Shown piece by piece: positions 1-9,066 of a DNA stretch of 64,000 nucleotides. Where the stretch lies: assembly GCF_000165835.1 (NCBI RefSeq), contig NC_014640.1, positions 4,402,001 to 4,466,000 on the forward strand, written 5' to 3'. This DNA is from Achromobacter xylosoxidans A8. GTDB lineage: Bacteria > Pseudomonadota > Gammaproteobacteria > Burkholderiales > Burkholderiaceae_B. Position numbers and translations under genes: made by a program. Within the stretch, counting starts at the first letter, position 1; every line of letters starts with the position of its first letter. The notes under the pieces are model-generated. The model saw only the letters and a list, made by a program, of their open reading frames with translations, was not told the DNA's origin and did not search any database.

Positions 1-701
1 ACCTTGGGATCGTGCAGCATGTCACCTGCGGGACCGGACAGGATGATCTCACCAGATTCCATCACGTAGCCGCGATGGCTGTTTTCCAGCGCCAGGCGTG
101 CATTCTGCTCGATCAGCAGAATGGTGACGCCTTCGCTGGCGATGGTGCGCACCACCTCGAAGACCTTCTCCACCATCAGCGGCGCCAGGCCCATCGAGGG
201 CTCGTCCAGCAGCAGCAGCTTGGGACGCGCGATCATGGCGCGGCCCATCGCCACCATTTGCTGTTCGCCGCCCGACAAGGTGCCGGCCGCCTGCTTGCGA
301 CGCTCGGCCAGGCGCGGGAACAAGGTGAAGACGCGGTCGGTGTCTTGGCGGATCTGGGCCGCGTCGCGGCGGATGTAGGCCCCCATCGCCAGGTTTTCCT
401 CGATCGTGAGCTGGCCGAAGATGCCGCGTCCTTCCGGCACCATGACCAAGCCGCGGCGCACCAGTTCATGCGATTTCTGGCCGCCGACGGACTGGCCGCC
501 GTAGACCACTTCGCCGCCCGCCAGCGGCACCAGTCCGCAGATGGCGCGCAGCGTGGTGCTCTTGCCGGCGCCGTTGGCGCCGATCAGGCAAACCAGCTCG
601 CCTTGGTCCACGCGCAGGTCGATGCCGCGCACGGCGCGAATGCCGCCATAGGAAACCTGCAGGCCCCGCAATTCCAGTAGGGGTTGGGATACTGCCGTCA
701 T
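1..701 (-). CDS. livF: Branched-chain amino-acid ABC transporter ATPase LivF (3' end off window)
   Basis: This is the second ATPase of a LIV-I type importer and powers uptake of leucine, isoleucine and valine (or related substrates) at the inner membrane. The translation begins MTAVSQPLLELRGLQV and shows a Walker A motif (GANGAGKST), the signature LSGGEQQM and Walker B (LLLLDEPS). The ATG at 699-701 overlaps the livG stop by four bases (ATGA), which supports the start and translational coupling. The window ends before the stop codon, so about 233 codons are visible. It is the last gene seen of the livKHMGF operon. Confidence 0.95.
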   Translation of the reverse strand, partial: MTAVSQPLLELRGLQVSYGGIRAVRGIDLRVDQGELVCLIGANGAGKSTTLRAICGLVPLAGGEVVYGGQSVGGQKSHELVRRGLVMVPEGRGIFGQLTIEENLAMGAYIRRDAAQIRQDTDRVFTLFPRLAERRKQAAGTLSGGEQQMVAMGRAMIARPKLLLLDEPSMGLAPLMVEKVFEVVRTIASEGVTILLIEQNARLALENSHRGYVMESGEIILSGPAGDMLHDPK

Positions 702-1498
702 GCCGGGCGCTCCTGATGAATCTGCGGATCCTGCGCAGCGCCGGCGCCCAGATACGCTTCAATGACCTTGGGGTCGCGCTGCACCTGGGCAGGTTTGCCC
801 ATGGCCAACACCTTGCCGTATTCCAGCACCAGCACGCGGTCGCACAGGCCCATGACCAGCTTCATGTCGTGCTCGATCAAGAGCACGGTGACGCCGTCGG
901 CGCGGATCTTTTCGACCAGCTTGCGCAGCACCACGGTTTCCGACGCGTTCATGCCGGCCGCCGGTTCGTCCAGCGCCAGCAGCTTGGGATCGGTGGCCAG
1001 GGCCCGCGCGATCTCCAGGCGCCGCTGGTCGCCGTAAGGCAGCGAGCGGGCGACGTCGTTGGCGCGGTGGCCGATGCCGACGTAGTCCAGCAATTCCTGC
1101 GCTCGCGCTTCCGTCGCGGCCTCTTCGGCACGCGTGCCGCGCGTGCGCAGCACGGCGCCGAACACGCCCGACTTGGTGCGCATGTGGCGGCCGATCATCA
1201 CGTTTTCGATGGCGCTCAGGTTGGCGAACAGGCGGATGTTCTGGAAGGTGCGCGCCAGTCCGGCAAAGGCGACTTCATGCGGCTTCTTGCCGGACATGGA
1301 TACGCCATTGAAGGTGCAGCTGCCCTCTTCCGGGATGTATAGGCCGGTCAGCACATTGAACAGCGTGGTCTTGCCCGCGCCGTTCGGACCGATCAGGCCG
1401 TAGATCTCGCCCTGCTCGATGTCGAAGCTGACGTCCGACAGCGCCTGCAGGCCGCCGAAGCGCTTGCCCAGTCCCTGGGCTTGCAGCAGTTTGCTCAT
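698..1498 (-). CDS. livG: Branched-chain amino-acid ABC transporter ATPase LivG
   Basis: A cytoplasmic ABC ATPase of 266 residues, partner of LivF. It carries Walker A GPNGAGKT near residue 37, a LivG-type signature region (SLPYGDQRRLEIARAL) and Walker B LLALDEPAAGMN. LivG proteins are slightly longer than LivF, and this one fits. Its start overlaps the livM stop by four bases and its stop overlaps the livF start by four bases, so the three genes are almost certainly one transcript. Substrate range within the HAAT family cannot be read from the sequence. Confidence 0.95.
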   Translation of the reverse strand: MSKLLQAQGLGKRFGGLQALSDVSFDIEQGEIYGLIGPNGAGKTTLFNVLTGLYIPEEGSCTFNGVSMSGKKPHEVAFAGLARTFQNIRLFANLSAIENVMIGRHMRTKSGVFGAVLRTRGTRAEEAATEARAQELLDYVGIGHRANDVARSLPYGDQRRLEIARALATDPKLLALDEPAAGMNASETVVLRKLVEKIRADGVTVLLIEHDMKLVMGLCDRVLVLEYGKVLAMGKPAQVQRDPKVIEAYLGAGAAQDPQIHQERPA

Positions 1499-2583
1499 GC
1501 CGCGCCTCCCTGGGTCTTGGTCGCCAATTCACGCTTGCGCACCGCCGACGGCCACAGGCCGGCCGGACGGAACAGCATCACGCAGACCATGGCCAAGCCG
1601 AACAACAGCATGCGTATGCCTTCGGGGTCCAGCACCACGGCGCCGAACAGCATGTGCTGCACGGGCTCGACCACGGCGCGCAGGAATTCCGGCAACGCGG
1701 CCAGGATCAACGCCCCCAGGATCACGCCCGGAATGTGGCCCATGCCGCCCAGCACCACCATGCACAGGATCGAGATGGATTCCATCAGCGAGAAGCTCTC
1801 GGGGCTGACGAAACCCTGCATCGACGCGAACAAGGCGCCCGCCACGCCGCCGAACGACGCGCCCATGGCGAACGCCAGCAGCTTGATGTTGCGGGTATTG
1901 ATGCCCATGGCCTTGGCCGCGATCTCGTCTTCGCGGATCGCTTCCCAGGCGCGGCCGATGCGCGAATTCTGCAGGCGCACGCAGACCACCACGATGATCA
2001 GCGTGATCGCCAGCAGCAGGTAGTAGTACTTTTCCGGCCCGGTCACGCGCAGGCCCAGCAGGCTTTCCGTGCGGCCGAAGGCGAACTCGCCCACCTTGAA
2101 GGTATCGATGCGGTTGATGCCCTGCGGCCCGTTGGTGATGTTGACCGGCGCGTTCAGGTTGTTCAGGAAGATGCGGATGATTTCCCCGAAACCCAGGGTG
2201 ACGATGGCCAGATAGTCCCCTCGCAGCTTGAGCGTGGGCGCCCCCAGCAGCACGCCGAACAGGCAGGCCACCGCCAGCGCGATCGGCAGGATCGCCCAGA
2301 ACGGCAGGTGCAGGCCGAAGTGCGGCGAGGCCAGCAGCGCCCAGGTATAGGCGCCCACCGCGTAGAACGCGATGTAGCCCAGGTCCAGCAGCCCCGCGAA
2401 GCCCACCACGATGTTCAGGCCCAGCGACAGCATCACGTACAGCAGGGCGAAATTCAGGATGCGCACCCAGCTCTGGCCGGCCATGCCGATCACAAAGGGC
2501 AGCACCGCCAGCACCACGCCGATCAGCGCGATGCCGATCAGGTTGCGGGTGGAGAACCCGCTGCTTTTCAGGTTTGCGCTCAT
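1495..2583 (-). CDS. livM: Branched-chain amino-acid ABC transporter permease LivM
   Basis: A polytopic inner-membrane permease of 362 residues. An open frame continues further upstream, but the start MSANLKSSG at 2583 is chosen because its ATG overlaps the livH stop (ATGA at 2580-2583) and the following residues form the first membrane helix. The core shows the family pattern GLNIVVGFAGLLDLGYIAFYA and the conserved cytoplasmic loop around the EAIREDEIAAKAMG motif, which contacts the ATPases. It pairs with LivH to form the translocation pore. Confidence 0.93.
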   Translation of the reverse strand: MSANLKSSGFSTRNLIGIALIGVVLAVLPFVIGMAGQSWVRILNFALLYVMLSLGLNIVVGFAGLLDLGYIAFYAVGAYTWALLASPHFGLHLPFWAILPIALAVACLFGVLLGAPTLKLRGDYLAIVTLGFGEIIRIFLNNLNAPVNITNGPQGINRIDTFKVGEFAFGRTESLLGLRVTGPEKYYYLLLAITLIIVVVCVRLQNSRIGRAWEAIREDEIAAKAMGINTRNIKLLAFAMGASFGGVAGALFASMQGFVSPESFSLMESISILCMVVLGGMGHIPGVILGALILAALPEFLRAVVEPVQHMLFGAVVLDPEGIRMLLFGLAMVCVMLFRPAGLWPSAVRKRELATKTQGGAA

Positions 2584-3509
2584 GCCCGGTCTCCCACGCG
2601 TTCGCCCAGCAGGCCGGACGGACGGAAGATCAGCACCAGCACCAGCACGAAGAACGCGAACACGTCCTGGTAGTGGCTGCCGAGGAAGCCGCCGGTCAAG
2701 TCGCCGATGTAGCCCGCGCCCAAGGATTCGATGATGCCCAGCAACAGGCCGCCCGCCATGGCGCCGACCAGGTTGCCGATGCCGCCCAGCACCGCGGCCG
2801 TGAAGGCCTTCAGGCCGAGCATGAAGCCCATGGTGTATTGCGACACGCCGTAGTAGGTGGCGACCATCATGCCGGCCACGGCGGCCAGCGCCGAACCGAT
2901 CAGGAACGCCGCCGAAATCACGGTGTTGATGTTCACGCCCATCAGCCCGGCCACTTCGCGGTTCTGCGCGGTGGCGCGCATCGCCGTGCCCAGGCGGGTC
3001 TTGTGCACCACGGCCAGCAGCCCGCCCATGATCAGCGCCGCGATCACCACGATGGCGATCTGCAGCGAACTCATGCGCGCGCCTGCAATCTCGAACACCT
3101 GCGGCGACAGCACTTGCGGGAAGTTCAGATAGTTGCGGCCCCAGCCCATCATGGCCACGTTCTGCAGGATGATGGACACGCCGATGGCGGTGATCAGGGC
3201 AGCCAGGCGCGGCGCGCGGCGCAGCGGCCGGTAGGCGACGCGCTCGGCGGTCCAGCCCACGGCCATGCACAGCGGCACGGACACCAGCAGGCCGACGCCC
3301 AGCACCACGAAGGCCGAGGTCGAAGGATCGCCGCCCACCAGCGAGATGGCGATGGTCGTCGCCGCCATCGCGCCTATCATGACGACGTCGCCATGGGCGA
3401 AGTTGATCAGCCCGATGATGCCGTACACCATGGTGTAGCCCAGGGCGACCAGGGCGTACACGCTGCCTAGCGTGACGCCGTTAATCAGTTGTTGAATGAA
3501 GATATCCAT
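2580..3509 (-). CDS. livH: Branched-chain amino-acid ABC transporter permease LivH
   Basis: An inner-membrane permease of 309 residues. The start MDIFIQQLINGVTLGSVYAL is the typical LivH N-terminus, so the ATG at 3507-3509 is preferred over longer in-frame starts. The motif GLINFAHGDVVMIGA and the loop around ATAQNREVAGLMGVN are characteristic of the family. It lies 157 bases after livK; that gap holds a terminator-like hairpin at 3532-3552 that may lower permease expression relative to the binding protein. Confidence 0.94.
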   Translation of the reverse strand: MDIFIQQLINGVTLGSVYALVALGYTMVYGIIGLINFAHGDVVMIGAMAATTIAISLVGGDPSTSAFVVLGVGLLVSVPLCMAVGWTAERVAYRPLRRAPRLAALITAIGVSIILQNVAMMGWGRNYLNFPQVLSPQVFEIAGARMSSLQIAIVVIAALIMGGLLAVVHKTRLGTAMRATAQNREVAGLMGVNINTVISAAFLIGSALAAVAGMMVATYYGVSQYTMGFMLGLKAFTAAVLGGIGNLVGAMAGGLLLGIIESLGAGYIGDLTGGFLGSHYQDVFAFFVLVLVLIFRPSGLLGERVGDRA

Positions 3510-3531
3510 AGGGGCCGCGGAATAAGCCTGG

Positions 3532-3552
3532 AAAAATCGCGCGGATCGCGCG
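3532..3552 (-). terminator. GC hairpin plus U-run between livK and livH (candidate attenuator)
   Basis: On the minus strand the arms CGCGCG and CGCGCG (3547-3552 and 3538-3543) flank a three-base loop and are followed by five T residues (AAAAA at 3532-3536 on the plus strand). It lies about 23 bases before the livH ATG. Its position after livK suggests partial termination, which would keep the periplasmic binding protein in excess over the permease. The stem is short and the function is inferred. Confidence 0.5.
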
Positions 3553-3666
3553 GTGGCGGCCCTCGGGGCCTGCCACGGCGCCGCGCATGGCGCGCGCCCG
3601 GCGGCGCGCACGCTGCGATGCGGACGGGAAGCAGCTGCGCCGCCTCTCCGCCCCGGTCAAGCCGCC

Positions 3667-4812
3667 TTAGTTGGCTTGGCTGACCATCGTTTCAACCATC
3701 TCCCACTTGCCGTTCTTGACTTCGTAGATGGTGACCGAGATTTCCTTCAGGTCGCCCTTGGCGTCGTAGGAAATGTGCTCGCTGGTTGCGCCCTTGCGGT
3801 TCAGCTTGGCCAGGGCCGGCAGGTACTTCTCGGGCTTGGCCGAGCCGGCCTGCTCGATGGCGGCGATCATGTTCCAGGCGCCGTCATAGGCGTAGGGCGC
3901 ATAGACGCCGGGGGCCTTCTTGAAGCGCGCCTGGTAGCGCTGCTCGAAGTCCTTGCCTGCCGCCATCTTGTCCAGCGGCACGCCGGCCAGCGAGGCGTAG
4001 GTGCCGTCGGCGGCGTCGCCAGCCAGCTTGATGAAGGTGTCGCTGCGGGTCATTTCGCCCGAGACCAGCGGCGCCTTCAGGCCCAGCGTCGCCAGTTGGC
4101 GCTTCATGGGACCGGATTGCGCGTCCAGGCCGCCGTAGAAAATGGCGTCGGGCGCGGAACCCTTGATGTTGGTCAGGATGGCGGTGAAGTCGTTGGCCTT
4201 GTCGGTGGTGTATTCGCGGCGCACGACCTGGCCGCCAGCGGCCTTGACGGCCTTTTCGACTTCGTCGGCCAGGCCCTGGCCGTAGGCGGTGCGGTCGTCG
4301 ATGATCGCAACCTTCTTGGCCTTCAGGCTTTCCACCATGAACTTGCCGACCGCGGCGCCCTGCTGGGTATCGCTGGTCATCATGCGGAAGGTGGTTTCGT
4401 AGCCTTGCTTGGTGTATTCGGGCGACGTGGCCATGGCGATCTGGGGCAGACCGGCTTCATGGTAGACGCGCGAAGCGGGGATGGTCGTGCCCGAGTTGAA
4501 GTGGCCCAGGATGCCGACCACGTCCTGGTCGACCAGTTGCTGGGCGACCTGCACGCCGACGCGGGGATCGGCCTGGTCGTCGCGCGACACCAGCACGAAC
4601 TTGGCGGTTTCGCCGTCGACCTTGATGCCCTTCTTGTTGGCTTCTTCCAGGGCCAGGTTCAGGCCGTTCTGCATGTCCTCGCCATAGTGCGACTGCGGAC
4701 CGGTAAGCGGTGCGGCAAAACCGAACTTGACGTCGGCGGCCTGCGCGGAGGCGGCCATGCCGGCGGCGGCGATGCTGGCGGCGAGAAGCTTCAAAGTGGT
4801 GCGGAACTTCAT
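3667..4812 (-). CDS. livK: Branched-chain amino-acid binding protein LivK/LivJ type
   Basis: A periplasmic solute-binding protein of 381 residues. A Sec signal peptide (MKFRTTLKLLAASIAAAG with cleavage near ASAQA-ADVKF) is followed by the LIVBP fold start VKFGFAAPLTGPQSHYG and the family feature LGHFNSGTTIPASRVY near residue 110. The start is backed by GGAGG six bases before the ATG. It is the first gene of the liv operon, with a possible -10 element TATAAC around 4850 on the minus strand. Family knowledge gives high-affinity capture of branched-chain amino acids; the exact ligand is not shown. Confidence 0.94.
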   Translation of the reverse strand: MKFRTTLKLLAASIAAAGMAASAQAADVKFGFAAPLTGPQSHYGEDMQNGLNLALEEANKKGIKVDGETAKFVLVSRDDQADPRVGVQVAQQLVDQDVVGILGHFNSGTTIPASRVYHEAGLPQIAMATSPEYTKQGYETTFRMMTSDTQQGAAVGKFMVESLKAKKVAIIDDRTAYGQGLADEVEKAVKAAGGQVVRREYTTDKANDFTAILTNIKGSAPDAIFYGGLDAQSGPMKRQLATLGLKAPLVSGEMTRSDTFIKLAGDAADGTYASLAGVPLDKMAAGKDFEQRYQARFKKAPGVYAPYAYDGAWNMIAAIEQAGSAKPEKYLPALAKLNRKGATSEHISYDAKGDLKEISVTIYEVKNGKWEMVETMVSQAN

Positions 4813-4887
4813 GGGTATCCTCCGAGTGTCGGACTTAAGACCTTGTTATACCTGAGCTTTTAGCCAGGCCTTTGGTTTTTCACTACT

Positions 4888-4982
4888 GCAAGCCCGATGT
4901 AGCGGGAGCTTGCGCATGCATGTTCTGCAAAATCCGGAAGCCGGGTTGCGACTTCCGAATTTGAGGTGCGACCGGATTTTGC
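4888..4982. repeat. Two inverted repeats between putA and livK
   Basis: An 11-base perfect inverted repeat, GCAAAATCCGG at 4927-4937 and CCGGATTTTGC at 4972-4982, encloses 34 bases. An alternative, partly exclusive pairing uses CGGAAG (4935-4940) with CTTCCG (4952-4957). A second hairpin pairs GCAAGC (4888-4893) with GCTTGC (4908-4913). Neither ends in a clear T-run on the minus strand. They may be the end of putA or part of the livK leader. Confidence 0.6.
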
Positions 4983-5049
4983 TTCCAGTGCAACCCCGCC
5001 CGATATTGGAGATAACCCTTGGATACCCAAAGGTTGCCCCCGGTCGCCC

Positions 5050-8000
5050 TCAACCTATGGTCATCAGGCTGGCGTTACCGCCCGCCGCCGCCGTGTTGAC
5101 GCTGATGGATCGCTCCGTCAGCAGGCGCTCCGGCACATAGCCCGCGCCGGCCGCGATCGCGTCGGAAGTCAGACCATGTACCGACAGGATGGCGCCCGGG
5201 CGCTGGGCGATGCGCTGGTTCAGCGCCTGCAGCGCGTCGCCATCGCCTTCAAACAGCACGGCCTGGTAATCCGCCTGGTCGACCTCGTCGTCGGCCAGGA
5301 TGCCCGCCTGCTCCTGCTGGCTGGCGTCCAGCGACGCCAGCAGCGCCTGCGCCGCGGGCGTGTCCGCGAACCAGGCGTGGTTGCCGGTGAGCTTGGCGAC
5401 CGACCACTGCGCCCGCGCGCCGGCCTCGGTGGCAGCCACGCAATAGACCGCGCCGCGCGGCTCGACCATATAGGTGTTGGTCTCGCCGGTCGGCCCCGGC
5501 AGCGCAATGCGCTGCGGCAGCGGCGCCGCCGCGTCCAGCGCCGGCGGCAGTCCCGCCGGGCGCGTGCCCAGCAGCCGGTACATGTAGAGCGGACCGCCGG
5601 CCTTGGGGCCGGTGCCGGACAGGCATTCACCACCGAAGGGCTGCACGCCCACCACCGCGCCCACGATATTGCGGTTGACGTAGACGTTGCCCGCATGGAC
5701 CTGGCCGGTCACGTGCGCAATGGTTTCGTCGATGCGGGTATGCACGCCGAAGGTCAGGCCGTAGCCGGTGCCGTTGATGGCGTCCAGCAAGGCATCCAGT
5801 TCGTCGCGCTTGTAGCGCACCACGTGCAGCACCGGGCCGAACACTTCGCGCGTCAGTTCGCTGACGTTGTCGATTTCGATGATGGTCGGCGGCACGAAGG
5901 TGCCGTGGCGGCATTCGCCGTTGAGCTCGACCTGATCCACGCGATGACCCGCGGTGCGCATCGTTTCGATGTGCCGCTGGATGCCGTTGCGCGCTTCGGT
6001 GTCGATCACGGGACCCACGTCTACCGACAAGCGGTCGGGATTGCCCACGCTCAGTTCGCGCATCGCGCCGCGCAGCATGGTCAGCACATGCTCGGCATTG
6101 TCTTCCTGCACGCACAGCACGCGCAGCGCCGAGCAGCGCTGGCCGGCCGAATCGAAAGCCGAGGTCAGCACGTCGAACACGACCTGCTCGGACAGCGCCG
6201 AGGAATCCACCACCATGGCGTTCTGGCCGCCGGTTTCGGCGATCAGCGGAATGGTGTGGCCGTGGTCGTCCAGGCGGTCCGCCAGCGTGCGTGCGATGAT
6301 GCGCGCGACGTCGGTGGAGCCGGTGAACATCACGCCGCGCACGCCCGGATTGGCAACCAGCTGGGCGCCCACGGTTTCGCCGCGGCCCGGCAGCAGCTGC
6401 ACGGCGCCTGCGGGCACGCCTGCCGCCCGCAGGATGGCCACGGCTTGCGCGGCAATCAGCGGCGTCTGTTCGGCCGGCTTGGCCAGCACCGTGTTGCCCG
6501 CGGCCAGCGCCGCCGCGATCTGGCCGGTGAAGATGGCCAGCGGGAAATTCCACGGGCTGATGCACAGCACGGTGCCCAGCGGGCGGTGCGTGTCGTTGCT
6601 GAATTCGGTTTCGGCCTGGTCCGCGTAGTAGCGCAGGAAGTCGACCGCCTCGCGCACTTCGGCGATGGCGTTAGGCAGCGATTTGCCGGCCTCGCGCACG
6701 ATCAGGCCCAGCAGGGTCTGCATCTGCTCTTCCAGCAATTGCGCGGCGCGGCGCAGGCACTGGGCGCGTTCGGCCACCGGCGTGGATTGCCAGATCGGAG
6801 CGGCGTTGGCGGCGGCGCGCAGCGCGGCCTCGGCCTCGTCCGTCTGCGCCTCGACCACATGGCCCACCACATCGCGCAGATTGGCCGGGTTGCGAACTTC
6901 CATGGCGCGGGAAACATCCCAGGCTTCGTCGCCCTCGCCCAGCATGGGCCCGGCGCGCCACGGCATGCCGGCGCTGGCCAGCAGGGCCGCTGACAGCGAA
7001 CCCAGGCGATGCTCGTTGCTCAAGTCCAGGCCGGCCGAGTTGGCGCGGGCGCCCTCTTGCAGATCGCCATAGAGTTCGCGCGGCAGCGGGATCTTCTCGT
7101 GCGGCGCGCCCAGCGGCACGATGCGCGCGGCGGCCTCAACGGGGTCGGCCACCAGGTGCTCGACCGGAATGCTCTCGTCGCCAATCAGGTTCACGAACGA
7201 GGTGTTGGCGCCGTTTTCCAGCAGGCGCCGCACCAGGTAGGCCAGCAAGGTTTCATGGGTGCCGACCGGCGCGTAGATGCGGCAGGGACGGTTCAGCTTG
7301 CCCTGGGACAGCGGACCCACGACTTCGTCATACAGAGGTTCACCCATGCCGTGCAGACACTGGAACTCGTACTGGCCCGGGTAGTAGTTCTGGCCGGCCA
7401 GTTGATAGACCGCGGCCAGGGTGTAGGCATTGTGCGTGGCGAATTGCGGGTACACCGCCTCGGGCGCGCCCAACAGCTTGCGGGCGCAGGCCAGGTAAGC
7501 CACGTCCGTGTAGAGCTTGCGGGTATAGACCGGATAGCCCTCCAGGCCGTCGACCTGGGCGCGCTTGATCTCGCTGTCCCAATAGGCGCCCTTGACCAGT
7601 CGCACCATCACGCGGTGGCGGCTGCGGCGGGCCAGGTCGATCACGTAGTCGATCACGAAGGGCGCCCGCTTCTGGTAGGACTGGATGACAAACCCGATGC
7701 CGTTCCAGCCGTCCAGCTCGGGCTCGAAACAGAGTGCCTCCAGCAGGTCCAGGGAAATTTCCAGGCGGTCCGCTTCCTCCGCGTCGATGTTCAAGCCGAT
7801 GTCGTAGCTGCGCGCCAGCACGGTCAGCGCCTTCACGCGCGGCAGCAGCTCGGCCATCACGCGTTCACGCTGGCCGCGCGAATAGCGCGGGTGCAGCGCC
7901 GACAGCTTGATCGAGATGCCCGGACCTTCATAGATGCCGCGGCCGGCGGCAGCCTTGCCGATGGCATGGATGGCCTGTTCGTACGAGGCGTAATAACGGT

Positions 8001-8871
8001 CCGCGTCCTCGGCCGTGGTGGCGGCCTCGCCCAGCATGTCGTAGGAATAGCGGAAGCCGCGGGCTTCCATCTTGCGGTTGTTGGCCAGCGCTTCGGAGAT
8101 GGTCTGGCCCGACACGAACTGCTCGCCCATCATGCGCATGGCCATGTTCACGCCCTTGCGCACCAGCGGTTCGCCGCCCTTGCCGATCAGGCGGGTCAGC
8201 GCCTTGGACAGCGACTGTTCGCTGCTCACGGCCACCAGCTTGCCCGTGATCATCAGCCCCCAGGTGGCGGCGTTGACGAACAGCGATTGCGAGCCGCCCA
8301 TGTGCGACTTCCAGTCGCCGCGGGCAACCTTGTCGCGGATCAGCGCGTCGCGCGTGGCGCGGTCGGGAATGCGCAGCAGCGCTTCGGCCAGGCACATCAG
8401 CGCCACGCCTTCCTGGCTGGACAGCGAAAACTCCTGGATCAGCCCTTCCACCCCGCCGCCGCTGCGCTTGCCGCGCAGCTTCTTGACCAGGTCGGCGGCC
8501 ATGGCATGGATCTTTTCCAGATTGGGCATGCGGGCCTGGCCCAGCAGTAGCGGCACGCACTCGGGCTCGGGACGCCGGTAGGCGGCGGTGATGGCCGCGC
8601 GCAGCACCGACTGCGGTTGCACGTCCTGACCGAACTCGTAGAACGGTGGGGTGGGCGCCGCATGGCCCTCACCCGCTTCGTCCTCACCGCCTGCATCCAT
8701 GCCCAGGTGGGACATCTCGGCGGGCAGGTGGCCGCGCTCGATCTTGTCCAGGTAGGAAAGGATCGCCTGCTTGTGCAGCCAATGCGGCGTGCAGTTGAGT
8801 TTTTGCGCGGCGGCCTTCAGCCGGTCGCGGAGCGCGTCGTCGACTTTAACGCCTAGGGTCGTGCTGGCCAT
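5050..8871 (-). CDS. putA: Trifunctional PutA: repressor / proline dehydrogenase / P5C dehydrogenase
   Basis: PutA oxidises proline to glutamate in two steps and represses its own gene. The 1273-residue product has an N-terminal ribbon-helix-helix (TTLGVKVDDALRDRLKAAA), a FAD proline dehydrogenase barrel (GISIKLSALHPRYS, VRLVKGAYWDSEIKRA, FATHNAYT) and a C-terminal aldehyde dehydrogenase domain with PWNFPLAIFTGQ, FTGSTDVA and the catalytic Cys913 in SAGQRCSALR. The ATG at 8871 is chosen because the DNA-binding domain begins there and AGGA precedes it; a start nine codons earlier has no ribosome site. It is monocistronic, with PutA-type operator sequences upstream. Confidence 0.97.
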   Translation of the reverse strand: MASTTLGVKVDDALRDRLKAAAQKLNCTPHWLHKQAILSYLDKIERGHLPAEMSHLGMDAGGEDEAGEGHAAPTPPFYEFGQDVQPQSVLRAAITAAYRRPEPECVPLLLGQARMPNLEKIHAMAADLVKKLRGKRSGGGVEGLIQEFSLSSQEGVALMCLAEALLRIPDRATRDALIRDKVARGDWKSHMGGSQSLFVNAATWGLMITGKLVAVSSEQSLSKALTRLIGKGGEPLVRKGVNMAMRMMGEQFVSGQTISEALANNRKMEARGFRYSYDMLGEAATTAEDADRYYASYEQAIHAIGKAAAGRGIYEGPGISIKLSALHPRYSRGQRERVMAELLPRVKALTVLARSYDIGLNIDAEEADRLEISLDLLEALCFEPELDGWNGIGFVIQSYQKRAPFVIDYVIDLARRSRHRVMVRLVKGAYWDSEIKRAQVDGLEGYPVYTRKLYTDVAYLACARKLLGAPEAVYPQFATHNAYTLAAVYQLAGQNYYPGQYEFQCLHGMGEPLYDEVVGPLSQGKLNRPCRIYAPVGTHETLLAYLVRRLLENGANTSFVNLIGDESIPVEHLVADPVEAAARIVPLGAPHEKIPLPRELYGDLQEGARANSAGLDLSNEHRLGSLSAALLASAGMPWRAGPMLGEGDEAWDVSRAMEVRNPANLRDVVGHVVEAQTDEAEAALRAAANAAPIWQSTPVAERAQCLRRAAQLLEEQMQTLLGLIVREAGKSLPNAIAEVREAVDFLRYYADQAETEFSNDTHRPLGTVLCISPWNFPLAIFTGQIAAALAAGNTVLAKPAEQTPLIAAQAVAILRAAGVPAGAVQLLPGRGETVGAQLVANPGVRGVMFTGSTDVARIIARTLADRLDDHGHTIPLIAETGGQNAMVVDSSALSEQVVFDVLTSAFDSAGQRCSALRVLCVQEDNAEHVLTMLRGAMRELSVGNPDRLSVDVGPVIDTEARNGIQRHIETMRTAGHRVDQVELNGECRHGTFVPPTIIEIDNVSELTREVFGPVLHVVRYKRDELDALLDAINGTGYGLTFGVHTRIDETIAHVTGQVHAGNVYVNRNIVGAVVGVQPFGGECLSGTGPKAGGPLYMYRLLGTRPAGLPPALDAAAPLPQRIALPGPTGETNTYMVEPRGAVYCVAATEAGARAQWSVAKLTGNHAWFADTPAAQALLASLDASQQEQAGILADDEVDQADYQAVLFEGDGDALQALNQRIAQRPGAILSVHGLTSDAIAAGAGYVPERLLTERSISVNTAAAGGNASLMTIG

Positions 8872-8953
8872 AAGAGATTGCTTCCTGTCGCATGGCAAAG
8901 GTGATACCAGGCCCTAGCGGGACCCGGTATGGGTAGGACCGTATGCTAGACAG

Positions 8954-8994
8954 GTTGCAACTTGGTTTGCACTATGGTTAACCCTAGGTTAACC
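8954..8994. promoter_or_regulatory. putA control region: GTTGCA-type PutA sites and GGTTAACC repeats
   Basis: The 195-base gap upstream of putA holds GTTGCA at 8954-8959, within the palindrome GTTGCAAC, and a near copy TTTGCA at 8966-8971. E. coli PutA is known to bind GTTGCA hexamers through its ribbon-helix-helix domain. Next to it GGTTAACC occurs twice (8976-8983 and 8987-8994) with a three-base spacer. Autoregulation by PutA is likely; what binds the GGTTAACC pair is unknown. Confidence 0.65.
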
Positions 8995-9066
8995 AATTGA
9001 GATAAAGCGGAATTTTGGGCTGGCGCGTGCAGCGCTTGCGCCAGCCCGTTCTCCTGCGCGCGGCCC

